From Candidatus Latescibacterota bacterium (lineage in GTDB: Bacteria; JAAXHH01), in assembly GCA_022822725.1 (NCBI GenBank), contig JAJEAN010000007.1, positions 2,429,045 to 2,493,044 of the forward strand: a stretch of DNA of 64,000 nucleotides, written 5' to 3'. The stretch's first letter is position 1. Each line of letters begins with the position of its first letter. Shown here piece by piece: positions 6,933 through 15,374 of the stretch. Under the pieces are notes generated by a model. The model was not told the DNA's origin, made no database searches, and saw nothing but the letters and a program-made list of their open reading frames with translations. The translations under genes were made by a program, and so were the position numbers.

Positions 6933-9900
6933 CTACGCCTTCCGCAGTCCCCACGACCTGACCATGTAGTAGATGACCGGGATGACCACGAGGGTCAGCA
7001 CCGTGGACGTCACCATGCCGCCGAACATGGGCGCGGCGATGCGCTGCATGACCTCCGAACCCGTACCCGTGCCCCACATGATGGGCGCCAGCCCGGCCAT
7101 GGTGGCCGCCACCGTCATCATCTTGGGACGCACCCGTTCCACGGCCCCGTGCATGACCACTTCGTAGAGATCCTTGCGCGTACTGAGCGCGTTGCGGTCC
7201 ACCCGATCCTGGTAGGCCTGCTTGAGGTAGAGCAGCATGACGACCCCCGTTTCCGCCGCCACGCCGGCCAGCGCGATGAACCCGACGCCCACCGCGATGC
7301 TGAAGTCGTAGTCCAGCAGGTACATGAGCCACACGCCCCCCACCAGCGCGAAGGGCAGCGACAACATGACGATCAGGCTGTCCACGACGTTGCGGAAGTT
7401 CATGTAAAGGAGCAGGAGAATGATGGCCAGGGTGACCGGGACGACGATCTGCAGCCGCCGCTGCGCCCGTTCCAGGTACTCGTACTGCCCGCTCCAGACC
7501 ATGCTGTAGCCCACGGGCAATGAGACCCGTTCGGCGATGTGATTCCGGGCGGTCTCGACGTAAGCGCCGATGTCCGTATCCGTGAGATCGACGTACACCC
7601 AGGCCGTGGGCCGGGCGTTCTCCGACTTGATGCCCGCCGGTCCCTTGCGTATCCGTATGTCGGCCACCTGGCTGATGGGGATCTGCGCGCCCGAGGGCGT
7701 CGGTACCAGGATGCGCCTGAGGTCCGAGACCTCGTCGCGGAGTTCCCGGGCGTAGCGGATATTCACCGGATAGCGCGCCAGTCCCTCCACCGTGTAGGTC
7801 ACGTCCACGCCGCCCACCGCCGACATGATGACATCCTGCACGTCGCCGACGGTCATCCCGTAGCGGGCCGCCTCGACGCGGTCGATCTCGAAGTCGAGAT
7901 AGTTGCCGCCCATGGTCTTCTCGGGAAAGACGCTGAGAGTGCCCGGCAGTTCACCAAGCTCCACCGCGACCTGCTGGGCCAGGTCCGACAGTACGGCCAG
8001 ATCGTCCCCCATCAGCTTGACGCCGACGGGCGTCCGGATGCCCGTGGACAGCATGTCGATCCGCGTGCGGATGGGCATGGTCCACGCGTTGGTCAGGCCC
8101 GGGAACTGGATGGCGTCGTTGAGCGCCTCTACGAGACCTTCGCGGGTCATCCCCGGCCGCCAGGCCTCCTCGGGCTTGAGCATGATGGTGGTCTCGATCA
8201 TGGACAGCGGCGCCGGATCGGTCGCCGTGTCGGCCCGCCCCACTTTGCCGAAGACCCGGTCGACCTCCGGAAAGGAACTGATGATCTTGTCGGTCTGCTG
8301 CAGAAGCTGGCGGGCCTTGGTGATGGATATGCCGGGATCCGTGGTGGGCATGTAAAGCAGGTCGCCCTCGTAGAGGGGCGGCATGAATTCGGAACCGATC
8401 CGCTGCAGCGGGTACCACGTGGCGGACAGGACGACCACCGCTACGGCGATGGTCAGCCACCGCACGCGTATCGCCGCCCGGATCATGGGCCGGTAGAGGA
8501 ACACGAGCAGACGGCTGAGCGGGTTCCTGCGCTCCGGCAATATGCGGCCGCGGACCAGGTATCCCGCCAGCACCGGCACGCAGGTGATGGCCAGCAGGGC
8601 CGCCGCGGCCATCGTGTACGTCTTGGTGAAGGCCAGCGGCTTGAAGAGCCGGCCCTCCTGGGCCTGCAGGGCGAAGATGGGCGCGAAGGACAGGGTGATG
8701 ATCAGCAGGGAGTAGAAGAGGGACGGCCCCACTTCCTTCGTGGCGTCGAGCACGATCCGCCAGTGGTCCTTGCTCCCGCGGTCCCGCTCCATGTGCTTGT
8801 GGATGTTCTCGATCATGACGATGGCGGCGTCCACCAGGGTGCCGATGGCGATGGCGATCCCGCCCAGGGACATGATGTTGGCGTTGATCCCCTGCCAGGA
8901 CATGACGAGGAAGGCGGCGAGCACGCTGATGGGCAGGGTGAGGATGACCACGAGGGCCGAGCGGAAGTGGACCAGGAAGATGATGCAGACCAGGGCGACG
9001 ATGAGGCTTTCTATCAGCAGCTTGTCGGAGAGATTGTCGATGGCGCGCTCGATCAGGTTCGACCGGTCGTAGGCCGTGATGATCTCCACGCCTTCCGGCA
9101 GGCCCGACTTTAGGGACTCCAGCTTCTCCTTCACGTTCCGGATGACCTCCATGGCGTTCTCGCCGTAGCGCATGACGATGATGCCGCCTACGATCTCGCC
9201 CTCGCCGTTCCATTCCGCCAGCCCGCGCCGCAGCTCGGGCCCCGTCGTGACCCGGGCGACATGGTGGAGCAGGACGGGCGTGCCGAAATCGTCGACCCCC
9301 AGCGTGACGTTCTCCAGGTCCTCGACGGACTGTATATACCCCAGGCCGCGGACCATGTATTCCGCCTCCGCCATTTCCACGACCCGGCCGCCCACGTCGT
9401 TGTTGCTCCGCTGGATCGCCGTCTTGATCCGGTTGAGCGGTATGTCGTAGATCAGCAGCTTGTTGGGGTCCACCTCCACCTGGTACTGCTTGACGAAGCC
9501 GCCGATGCCGGCCACCTCTGAAACACCGTTTACCGAAGTCAGTTCGTACCGGAGGAACCAGTCCTGGATGCTCCGCAGTTCCGCCAGGTTGTGCCGGTCG
9601 CTTCGCAGCACGTACTCGTAGACCCAGCCCACGCCCGTGGCGTCCGGCCCGAGCGCGGGGTTCACGCCCGGCGGCAGGCGGTCGGTCACGTAGCTCAGGT
9701 ACTCCAGCACGCGGCTGCGGGCCCAGTAGATGTCCGTGCCGTCCTCGAAGATGATGTACACGAAACTGAGTCCGAAGAAACTGTAGCCGCGGACCGTCTG
9801 CGCGTGGGGCACCGCGAGCATGGCCGTCGTCAGGGGGTAGGTCACCTGGTCCTCCACCACCTGGGGCGCCTGCCCCGGGTACTCGGTAAGGACGATCACC

Positions 9901-10037
9901 TGCACGTCCGAGAGGTCCGGTATGGCGTCGAGCGGGATCTCCACCAGGGCCACGGTCCCGCCCGCGATCAGCAGCACCATGACCAGGATCACCAGGAACC
10001 GGTTCTTCACGGAGTATTCGATTATGCGTTCTAACAT
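6933..10037 (-). CDS. cusA: Heavy-metal efflux RND transporter CusA
   Basis: Inner-membrane proton-driven pump of the HME-RND family, 1034 residues, usual length. The N-terminus (IPLDAIPDLSDVQVIV, YPGQAPQVVEDQVTYPLTT) and the large periplasmic loops match CusA/SilA. The block MPIRTRIDMLSTGIR contains the methionine that corresponds to a Cu/Ag-binding Met of the CusA pore, favouring Cu(I)/Ag(I) over the Zn/Co/Cd subgroup. Twelve transmembrane helices are expected, with charged residues in the central helices (GTLVDAAIVMIENIHKH) for proton relay. An AGAGG SD precedes the ATG. It is the last gene of the cusC-cusB-cusA operon and pairs with the adaptor 113 bp upstream. Confidence 0.95.
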   Translation of the reverse strand: MLERIIEYSVKNRFLVILVMVLLIAGGTVALVEIPLDAIPDLSDVQVIVLTEYPGQAPQVVEDQVTYPLTTAMLAVPHAQTVRGYSFFGLSFVYIIFEDGTDIYWARSRVLEYLSYVTDRLPPGVNPALGPDATGVGWVYEYVLRSDRHNLAELRSIQDWFLRYELTSVNGVSEVAGIGGFVKQYQVEVDPNKLLIYDIPLNRIKTAIQRSNNDVGGRVVEMAEAEYMVRGLGYIQSVEDLENVTLGVDDFGTPVLLHHVARVTTGPELRRGLAEWNGEGEIVGGIIVMRYGENAMEVIRNVKEKLESLKSGLPEGVEIITAYDRSNLIERAIDNLSDKLLIESLIVALVCIIFLVHFRSALVVILTLPISVLAAFLVMSWQGINANIMSLGGIAIAIGTLVDAAIVMIENIHKHMERDRGSKDHWRIVLDATKEVGPSLFYSLLIITLSFAPIFALQAQEGRLFKPLAFTKTYTMAAAALLAITCVPVLAGYLVRGRILPERRNPLSRLLVFLYRPMIRAAIRVRWLTIAVAVVVLSATWYPLQRIGSEFMPPLYEGDLLYMPTTDPGISITKARQLLQQTDKIISSFPEVDRVFGKVGRADTATDPAPLSMIETTIMLKPEEAWRPGMTREGLVEALNDAIQFPGLTNAWTMPIRTRIDMLSTGIRTPVGVKLMGDDLAVLSDLAQQVAVELGELPGTLSVFPEKTMGGNYLDFEIDRVEAARYGMTVGDVQDVIMSAVGGVDVTYTVEGLARYPVNIRYARELRDEVSDLRRILVPTPSGAQIPISQVADIRIRKGPAGIKSENARPTAWVYVDLTDTDIGAYVETARNHIAERVSLPVGYSMVWSGQYEYLERAQRRLQIVVPVTLAIILLLLYMNFRNVVDSLIVMLSLPFALVGGVWLMYLLDYDFSIAVGVGFIALAGVAAETGVVMLLYLKQAYQDRVDRNALSTRKDLYEVVMHGAVERVRPKMMTVAATMAGLAPIMWGTGTGSEVMQRIAAPMFGGMVTSTVLTLVVIPVIYYMVRSWGLRKA

Positions 10038-10049
10038 GATGAACCTCTT

Positions 10050-10149
10050 TGCGGACCGGGCGGGCCGGGCGGACCGGGCGGGCCGGGTGGACCGGGCCGT
10101 ACAGTCAGACCGGGCCGTACAGCCAGGCCAGGCCGTCCAGTCGGACCGG
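10050..10149. repeat. GC-rich degenerate repeat in the cusB-cusA gap
   Basis: The gap between the adaptor and pump genes is filled by a degenerate array of GCGGGCCGGGCGGACCGG-type units followed by two CAGACCGGGCCGTACAG-like units. It contains no gene. Its position just upstream of the cusA start means it lies in the operon mRNA leader of cusA. Confidence 0.65.
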
Positions 10150-11589
10150 TCAATGCATCATATGGGGATCGAGCATCTTCTGGATCGCTTCCTGGAGTCG
10201 GCTTTCCGAATCGATCAGGAACTGGGCCGACGTAACAACCTGCTCACCCTCGCTGACGCCGCTCGAAGCCTGCACATAGCCGTCCTCCCCCTCCATGCCG
10301 AGGGTCACCTCGCGTGGTTCGAATTTCCCACCGTCGAGGGCGACGAAGACCACGTTGCGCTCTCCACTGTGGATGACCGCGCTCCCCGGGATGACGAGTA
10401 CGGGCCGCACACTGCGCGTGGACAGGCGTACATTGGCGTACATCTGGGGCTTCAGTTCGAGGTTCGGGTTGGGAAACTCCAGCCTGATCTTGGTATCCCT
10501 GGATGCCTGGTCCAGGTAGGGGTAGATGTAGTCGATCCTGCCCCGGTAGACCTTCCCGGGATTGTAGGGAAGCTCCATTTCGGCCGTCAGGCCAGGACTC
10601 AGCCACGGGGTGTCCGCGTCGTAGACGTGGGCGAAGGCCCAGATGGTGGAAAGGTCGGCCATGCGGTACATGTCCATACCGGGCGTGACGCGCATGCCCA
10701 ACTCGGCCATGCGCTCCACGACGATGCCTTTCGAAGGCGCATAGATGGTGAGGGTCCGGGTGATCGTGCCCCGTTCTTCGAGTTCCCGGATCTGCGCCTC
10801 GGTCACGTCCCAGTAGAGCAGACGGCGCTTCGACGCGTCCAGCAGCGACTTCGCGCCGCGTGATATGGTTTCAAACGTGCTGTTTTCCAGGTTCCGCACG
10901 TTCTGGAACGCCAGCAGGTATTCCTCCTGCGCCGCGACGAGTTCTGGCGAGTAGATGTCCAGCATCGCTTCACCCGCGGCGACCTGCTGGCCGGTCTCGT
11001 TCACGTACAGTTTCTCGATCCACCCGGCATACTTCACGTTGACCCGGGAGAACATCTCCTCGTTGTAGTCCAGGTGGCCGACGGTCCGTATGGACCGGGT
11101 CAGCGGCCGTTCCCGGACAGCCGCGGTCCGGACGCCGATGTTCTGTATGGTGACCGGGTCGATCACGATTGAGGACCCACGTTCGGAGCCCGGGGTTTCT
11201 TCGGGGGAGGACGCGGCCATTTCATCATGCAGGTGTCCCGCTTGATCATGCACGTGTCCCGCTTGATCATGCATGTGTTCCGCTTCCGCATCGTGTCCTT
11301 CATGGGCCGCCACCTGCTCCTCCGCGTCGCCAGTGGCCTCCTCCCCAACCGGACGCTTGACCGGAGTCAGGTTCATGCCACAGATGGGGCACTGGCCGGG
11401 CTCTTCGGTAATCACGTTCGGGTGCATGCCGCAGGTCCAGAGCTGGGTCTGCACCGTTTCAGCGCTGCCCTCCGGATCGGTCGTTTCGGGGTCGCCGCAT
11501 CCCGCGGCCATGGCCAACGGGACCGCAGTCAACAGCACGAGGAGCATCGACCGGAATACGCGGCCGCGTGACGGTCTGTCGATTCTCAT
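10150..11589 (-). CDS. cusB: CusB-type efflux adaptor with heavy-metal-binding domain and His-rich tract
   Basis: Periplasmic membrane-fusion (adaptor) protein, 479 residues. A signal/lipoprotein segment ends in AAGC. Next is a heavy-metal-binding domain (WTCGMHPNV...CPICGMNL, about residues 50-80), the unit often fused to CusB adaptors or found in copper ATPases. A His/Asp/Glu-rich stretch follows (about 90-130) with three copies of an HDQAGH-like heptad, encoded by a 21-bp tandem repeat and likely metal-binding. The remainder is a normal adaptor with beta-barrel, lipoyl and hairpin regions. AGGAGG lies 6 bp before the ATG. It should hand Cu(I)/Ag(I) to CusA and bridge to the TolC-like channel. 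Confidence 0.93.
   Translation of the reverse strand: MRIDRPSRGRVFRSMLLVLLTAVPLAMAAGCGDPETTDPEGSAETVQTQLWTCGMHPNVITEEPGQCPICGMNLTPVKRPVGEEATGDAEEQVAAHEGHDAEAEHMHDQAGHVHDQAGHLHDEMAASSPEETPGSERGSSIVIDPVTIQNIGVRTAAVRERPLTRSIRTVGHLDYNEEMFSRVNVKYAGWIEKLYVNETGQQVAAGEAMLDIYSPELVAAQEEYLLAFQNVRNLENSTFETISRGAKSLLDASKRRLLYWDVTEAQIRELEERGTITRTLTIYAPSKGIVVERMAELGMRVTPGMDMYRMADLSTIWAFAHVYDADTPWLSPGLTAEMELPYNPGKVYRGRIDYIYPYLDQASRDTKIRLEFPNPNLELKPQMYANVRLSTRSVRPVLVIPGSAVIHSGERNVVFVALDGGKFEPREVTLGMEGEDGYVQASSGVSEGEQVVTSAQFLIDSESRLQEAIQKMLDPHMMH
11224..11286. repeat. 21-bp tandem repeat encoding the His-rich tract of the CusB-like adaptor
   Basis: Three 21-bp units of form TCATGCAGGTGTCCCGCTTG (plus one base) lie head to tail. 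Read on the minus strand they encode HDQAGH-type heptads. The length is a multiple of three, so copy-number change would not shift the frame. Confidence 0.75.
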
Positions 11590-11605
11590 GATTTACCTCC
11601 TGTTG

Positions 11606-12886
11606 CTACGGGAGCGATCCTCCGGCGGCCCGTTCCAGCTGGCTGAGGTACTTGCGGTAATTTGCCGTTTCAGCCACGTACCCGAGCCGGGTACGCAGCA
11701 CCATGCGCTCCGCGTCGAGCAGGTCGAGAAAGTCCATCTGCCCCGTCTGGTAGGCGGCCAGCGTCGCCAGCACGCTGCTTTCCGCCTGGATGATCAGGCC
11801 CTGCTCGTAGACGTCGAGGGCCCGCCCGGAATGGCTGAGCCGTCCGTAGGCTCCCGCGACCTCCGCCGCGACGGCATCCCGGGTGCGTTGCCTGGCATGC
11901 CGGCTTTCTTCCACCCGCGCCATGGCCTCCTGCACCTCGGCCCTTGTGCGGCTCCTGAACACGGGCAGATTCACACTCAGCATGACACCGAACGCGTCTT
12001 TCCCCGCGTCCGTAGCGGGATGATCCCCGACTTTCGGAACGGTGATATATGAACCCTGCACCATGAAGTCCGGCCGGTTGGCGAGACGTGCCAGGCGGAC
12101 GCCCAGTTCGTTTCGCCGGATCAGGGCGTCGACCGCATCCAGTTCCTGCCGGACGGCCAGCGCCCGTTCGACCACCATGGATTCGAGCTGCGCGTACCTG
12201 GTGGTGTCAATGACAGCCACCGGATCGACCGGCGTATCGGACGGGCGGCTCAGCACGCCGTTGAGCCGGGCTGCGAGGGCGGCTCGCTCACCTTCCAGCG
12301 TAATGCGCTTCTTCAGGATCTCAGACGCTTCCACACTGGACTTCAGCACTTCGGCCTGCGAACCGCTCCCGGTGGCGTATTTCTCCTCCGCTGCGGCGGT
12401 GAAGGTCTCCAGCAGAACCAGGTAGTCCTCGAGGATGCGCAGGGACCGGTCGACCCGGTACAGATCGTAGTAGACGGACTTTACTTCGCAGGCGATATCG
12501 CGGGCAATGGACTGGATGCCGGCCGTTTCTACCGCCGTTTCTTCCCCGGACATGTCGCCGCGCAAGCCAAGTTTGCCCGGATAGGGGATCGTCTGACCGA
12601 AGGCCAGCACGTTCCGCTGAGGTCCGACGCGTGTTTCCGGGGAGGACAACCACCGCGTGTACGAGAGTTTCGGGTCCGGGTACGATGTTACCTGCGGACG
12701 CCGATACTCCGCCGCGGTCCTGCGATGACGTGCCGCCTGCAGAGCCGGGTTGCGGTCCAGTGCCTCGGCGACCAGCGCCTCCAGACGCGGCGTCTGCGCC
12801 CGGGCCGGCTGAACGCCGGAAGCCAAGGCAAGAGTTGTGGCGAGAAACACGATCAGAACGCCCGCGTTTCGTGGGAATACGGACAT
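11606..12886 (-). CDS. cusC: TolC-family outer-membrane efflux protein (CusC-like)
   Basis: Outer-membrane channel component of the efflux system, 426 residues, with a cleavable signal peptide (LIVFLATTLALASG...ARA). Two OEP repeats are visible, each with a long coiled-coil (EALDRNPALQAARHRR near the N-terminus; later the AYQTGQMDFLDLLDAERM block that is strongly conserved in CusC/CzcC proteins). It is the first gene of cusCBA and lies 16 bp upstream of cusB, consistent with one transcript. It follows a Cys-rich secreted protein gene by about 260 bp. Metal specificity is inferred from the adaptor and pump. Confidence 0.93.
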   Translation of the reverse strand: MSVFPRNAGVLIVFLATTLALASGVQPARAQTPRLEALVAEALDRNPALQAARHRRTAAEYRRPQVTSYPDPKLSYTRWLSSPETRVGPQRNVLAFGQTIPYPGKLGLRGDMSGEETAVETAGIQSIARDIACEVKSVYYDLYRVDRSLRILEDYLVLLETFTAAAEEKYATGSGSQAEVLKSSVEASEILKKRITLEGERAALAARLNGVLSRPSDTPVDPVAVIDTTRYAQLESMVVERALAVRQELDAVDALIRRNELGVRLARLANRPDFMVQGSYITVPKVGDHPATDAGKDAFGVMLSVNLPVFRSRTRAEVQEAMARVEESRHARQRTRDAVAAEVAGAYGRLSHSGRALDVYEQGLIIQAESSVLATLAAYQTGQMDFLDLLDAERMVLRTRLGYVAETANYRKYLSQLERAAGGSLP

Positions 12887-12968
12887 GTTCCTGTACCTCG
12901 GTTGAATATGTTGTACGGTTGCCAGTGATTACGGCCGGGCGAGCGGATGGAGCGGTCCCTGAAGGGAT

Positions 12969-13015
12969 AACGCGCCGTGTTGCGGCCCGGACGCGCCGTG
13001 TTGCGGGCCGGACGC
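12969..13015. repeat. 21-bp direct repeat upstream of cusC
   Basis: ACGCGCCGTGTTGCGGCCCGG is followed immediately by a near-identical second copy and a partial third. It lies in the 260-bp gap between the Cys-rich gene and cusC. Confidence 0.65.
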
Positions 13016-13062
13016 ACCGGAAGCCGGACTGAAGCGTATCCGAAAGTCCGGGTACACGATGC

Positions 13063-13110
13063 CGACTACGCGTCGCGGATTACGCGTCACGGATTACGCG
13101 TCGCGGGTTA
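13063..13110. repeat. 14-bp tandem repeat upstream of cusC
   Basis: Three to four units of TACGCGTCGCGGAT (with CACGGAT and CGGGT variants) lie just downstream of the Cys-rich gene, a second independent array in the same intergenic gap. ACGCGT is palindromic, so each unit contains a small symmetric site, but I have no evidence for a regulator. Confidence 0.65.
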
Positions 13111-13148
13111 CGCTCGCGGCCTGTTGGTTCGCTATGGAGTACGGGGTC

Positions 13149-13616
13149 TTAAATGAGGTACGTACAGAAGAGCGTGCGCAAAGGGAGTGGCGAACGGCTG
13201 GCTTCCATGTCAGAAGATGATCGCGCGACATGGGCCACCGGTTCATCCACCTGGAATCCCCGCAGCGGCGTGGTCAGGTCCAACTGATCGGATTGAACGG
13301 AAGCGGATGCGGGCAGCGCGCTCGTCCCGCCGTGCCGGTAAGGCGCCGGCTCGACGCTGCAGCAGGCCATGTCCGGTATACCCGTGGCGCAAGTATCCGG
13401 CGTATGAGGCGTCGCGCATGATTCCGGTGCCGGGGCCGATGCCGGGGCCGTCGCGCAACAAGCATGTGCGCCGCCAGGCGGTGACGTGCCGGGGGAAGTG
13501 GATTCTGCCGTGATGCACGTGCCGACCGCGGCCGAGACCGCCAGGGACGGCGACGACAGTGAGAGCGCAAGCATGAGGACGGTGAATGTCCTGGCCAGCC
13601 TGAACAGCCTGATCAT
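13149..13616 (-). CDS. Small secreted Cys-rich protein leading the cus operon
   Basis: No family recognised. The chosen start (ATG at 13616, with GGAG 9 bp upstream) gives 155 residues beginning with a signal peptide (RLARTFTVLMLALSLSSPSLA). The mature part is Ala/Pro/Thr-rich with paired and single cysteines (HACCAT, ESCATPHTPDTCATG, DMACCSVEP) and no other recognisable fold. Small secreted Cys-rich proteins of this kind recur upstream of cus/czc efflux operons in several phyla, and the cysteines suggest a periplasmic copper-binding role; this is inference from context. A longer start at 13733 is open but has no SD and no signal peptide. Confidence 0.6.
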   Translation of the reverse strand: MIRLFRLARTFTVLMLALSLSSPSLAVSAAVGTCITAESTSPGTSPPGGAHACCATAPASAPAPESCATPHTPDTCATGIPDMACCSVEPAPYRHGGTSALPASASVQSDQLDLTTPLRGFQVDEPVAHVARSSSDMEASRSPLPLRTLFCTYLI

Positions 13617-13738
13617 AATCATTGGCTCCGGGGCAGCAACGGCGATTGATACCTGAAATCTAAGCACATCCCGGCGGAAACGCAATCGGAAACCGGACCA
13701 TCGAACCCCGAGCGGGGCTGTCCCGGTCTCCACCGCAG

Positions 13739-13782
13739 CCTGTTTTCCACCGCGGCCCGGTTTCCACCGCGGCCCGGTTTTC
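13739..13782. repeat. 17-bp repeat at the antitoxin 3' end
   Basis: GTTTCCACCGCGGCCCG occurs about two and a half times between the Cys-rich gene and the antitoxin stop codon. It abuts the antitoxin stop. Confidence 0.6.
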
Positions 13783-14022
13783 CTATTCGGATCCCTTCTT
13801 TTTTCCCCTGACGCGCTGGCGCCTGACGAGCTTGGCCACTTCCTTCACCGTGATACTCGTCTCGACCGTCGGCACATCCAGCGGCGATACGGGAGACAGC
13901 TCGGGAACGACGGCATATCTCCGTCCATCCTTCCTGCGAATGATGACCTTGCCGGTCGATTCCGCTTCATCGAGCAAACTCGACAGATGTTGCCTCGCTT
14001 CGGAATAAGTATATACATCCAT
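13783..14022 (-). CDS. Phd/YefM-type antitoxin (partner of the PIN toxin)
   Basis: Antitoxin-like protein of about 79 residues. The N-terminus MDVYTYSEARQHLSSLLDEA followed by GKVIIRRKDGRRYAVV matches the Phd/YefM DNA-binding fold, in which the N-terminal domain binds operator DNA and the variable C-terminus wraps the toxin. The start at 14022 is chosen because the motif begins there and a G-rich SD (AGGGGGG) lies about 11 bp upstream; an ORF start at 14067 lies inside the toxin gene. It begins 8 bp after the toxin stop codon, so toxin precedes antitoxin, the reverse of the usual order. It is probably a VapC-type module with a YefM-like antitoxin. Confidence 0.8.
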   Translation of the reverse strand: MDVYTYSEARQHLSSLLDEAESTGKVIIRRKDGRRYAVVPELSPVSPLDVPTVETSITVKEVAKLVRRQRVRGKKKGSE

Positions 14023-14029
14023 GGCGTAT

Positions 14030-14437
14030 TCAGCCCCCCTGATCTTCCAGACGCACCACATCAACACCTAGCGATTCCGCGGCACGGCCCAACGACCGGT
14101 CCAGGGTCAGCAGCGGCGCGTTGTACCTGATGGCGGTCTCCAGCAAAAAGGCGTCAGCCGCCACCCCCTTTATTCGAGACGCGATCGAAAGCACCTGCGC
14201 CATGTCCACGTCCACGTAACGCAAGGGTATGTTATCCAGGATCTCCATCCCTCTTCGCGCTTCCGCGACGTCTATACCTTTCTGCCGAATCATGACGGAT
14301 AGGACCTGGCAGACTTCCCACCGGACGGATCCCGGCGCGATGAGGTCATGGCCCGAAGTTGCCTCGGCAAGGGCATCCCGTTCGGGACCCCGCATGACGG
14401 ATGCGATAATCGCCGACGTATCGATGACCATATTCAT
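14030..14437 (-). CDS. PIN-domain toxin (VapC-like RNase)
   Basis: PIN-domain ribonuclease, 135 residues. The acidic metal-binding residues expected in the fold are present: Asp6 (VIDTSAI), Glu41 (RWEVCQ), Asp95 (VAADAFLLE) and Asp113 (LLTLDRSL). VapC toxins cleave tRNA or rRNA when released from their antitoxin. AGGAGGT (14444-14450 on the opposite strand) sits 6 bp before the ATG, a strong ribosome site. The promoter and a palindromic operator are readable immediately upstream. The Phd/YefM-like antitoxin follows in the same operon. Confidence 0.88.
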   Translation of the reverse strand: MNMVIDTSAIIASVMRGPERDALAEATSGHDLIAPGSVRWEVCQVLSVMIRQKGIDVAEARRGMEILDNIPLRYVDVDMAQVLSIASRIKGVAADAFLLETAIRYNAPLLTLDRSLGRAAESLGVDVVRLEDQGG

Positions 14438-14457
14438 GTAGAAACCTCCTTTTTGAT

Positions 14458-14485
14458 ATTGTACAATTGTACATCTTCATGTCAA
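14458..14485 (-). promoter_or_regulatory. Sigma70-type promoter of the PIN toxin/antitoxin operon
   Basis: Reading the minus strand, TTGACA (14485-14480) is followed after 16 bp by TACAAT (14463-14458). Both boxes are at or one base from consensus. The transcript would start near 14451, leaving a short leader that begins at the AGGAGGT Shine-Dalgarno. Confidence 0.65.
14460..14473. promoter_or_regulatory. TGTACA-AT-TGTACA palindromic operator
   Basis: A perfect 14-bp palindrome made of two TGTACA hexamers separated by AT. TGTACA is the core hexamer recognised by YefM in the E. coli yefM-yoeB operator. Here it overlaps the -10 box and spacer of the toxin-antitoxin promoter, exactly where an autorepressor would act. 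Confidence 0.65.
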
Positions 14486-14797
14486 TTAAAACCGCGAATA
14501 ATCCTACTAACCGGGCCATTGGGAGATGCCGAGAGGGATTGCCATGCGTTGTCCGTTCTCAACGACGTCGGACATCGTAAAAAGTGGGATCGCGCGGCCA
14601 TTTCGTGTTTTTTCTCACAATTAACCTCTTTCAGCGCAAATATATCACACACCAGTCACACTTTTACCGTTATACTCGGGTAGAATGGGCGGTTTTGGAC
14701 CGATGCACTTCCAAAGCCTTAGTCATCGTCACCTTATAGACATTGGACCACCGGCCGTATATACAGCACATTACTCACGTTTTCGGGGAAGGCGCTC
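14486..14797. other. Toxin/marR divergent intergenic region
   Basis: AT-richer noncoding DNA between the toxin promoter and the first marR gene. It contains candidate -10 hexamers for the rightward marR gene (for example TAGAAT near 14690) without a convincing -35 partner. No gene seen. Confidence 0.4.
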
Positions 14798-15304
14798 ATG
14801 AACGGTGCAACGGGAGAAGGTGTCAGAGGAGAGTTGACGGACCGGTTCGTCTGTGCGATTCAGCATCTGAGTCGATTGATGCACAATGAACGTCTTGGCG
14901 AATTGAAAAGACTCGGATTGAACGCGCACCAGGCAAACACACTGATGATGTTGTATCACCACGGACCGACCAGGATGGGTGCCCTGGCGAATTTCCTGGG
15001 CAGCAAGCTGCCGCATATGTCCATCATCGTAGATCACCTCGTTGACAAGGGTTACCTTCAACGAAGTTCGGATCCGAGCGATCGCAGAGTGGTGATCTGC
15101 GAGTTTACCGATGATGGCAGGAAGGCTACGCAGCGGATCATAAACCAGACGAGGATTCGCGCGAAAAAGGTGGCTGAAAAGTGGGATTTCAAGCAATTCG
15201 AGTCGGTGGTCGAGTCGCTGGAATCGCTATGGAACGCAGACGAGGAAAGGTCGGTCTGCATCGTTTCCGATCCAAATAAAGACCGGCTGTTCAACAAGAT
15301 GTAA
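14798..15304 (+). CDS. MarR-family transcriptional regulator (copy 1)
   Basis: Winged-helix regulator of the MarR family, 168 residues. The recognition helix lies in GALANFLGSKLPHMSIIVD and the beta-wing in the family signature DPSDRRVVICEFTDDGRKA. A GGGGAAGG SD is located 7 bp before the ATG. It is clearly paralogous to the second MarR at 16.4 kb (shared DRRVVICE-T--G-KAT and KWD--Q-ESVV blocks), though its last about 25 residues are unique. MarR proteins usually repress an adjacent gene or themselves and release DNA on binding phenolic ligands or on oxidation. No obvious target is adjacent, so autoregulation or control of the other paralog is possible. Confidence 0.88.
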   Translation: MNGATGEGVRGELTDRFVCAIQHLSRLMHNERLGELKRLGLNAHQANTLMMLYHHGPTRMGALANFLGSKLPHMSIIVDHLVDKGYLQRSSDPSDRRVVICEFTDDGRKATQRIINQTRIRAKKVAEKWDFKQFESVVESLESLWNADEERSVCIVSDPNKDRLFNKM

Positions 15305-15340
15305 AGCCGGACCAGCATCAGGTCTCCCGCTGTCCGGTTT
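15304..15340 (+). terminator. Possible stem-loop terminator after marR copy 1
   Basis: AAGCCGGAC (15304-15312) can pair with GTCCGGTTT (15332-15340) through nine positions including one G-U. The loop is 19 nt and no T run follows, so termination strength is doubtful. Confidence 0.35.
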
Positions 15341-15374
15341 GAATCGGTCCAGCCCAAATGGACCGGGACTATAG

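Noticed and set aside
7539-9113. Long plus-strand open frame opposite cusA
   Set aside because: Antisense shadow of the RND pump gene with biased His/Arg/Gly/Asp composition and no domain.
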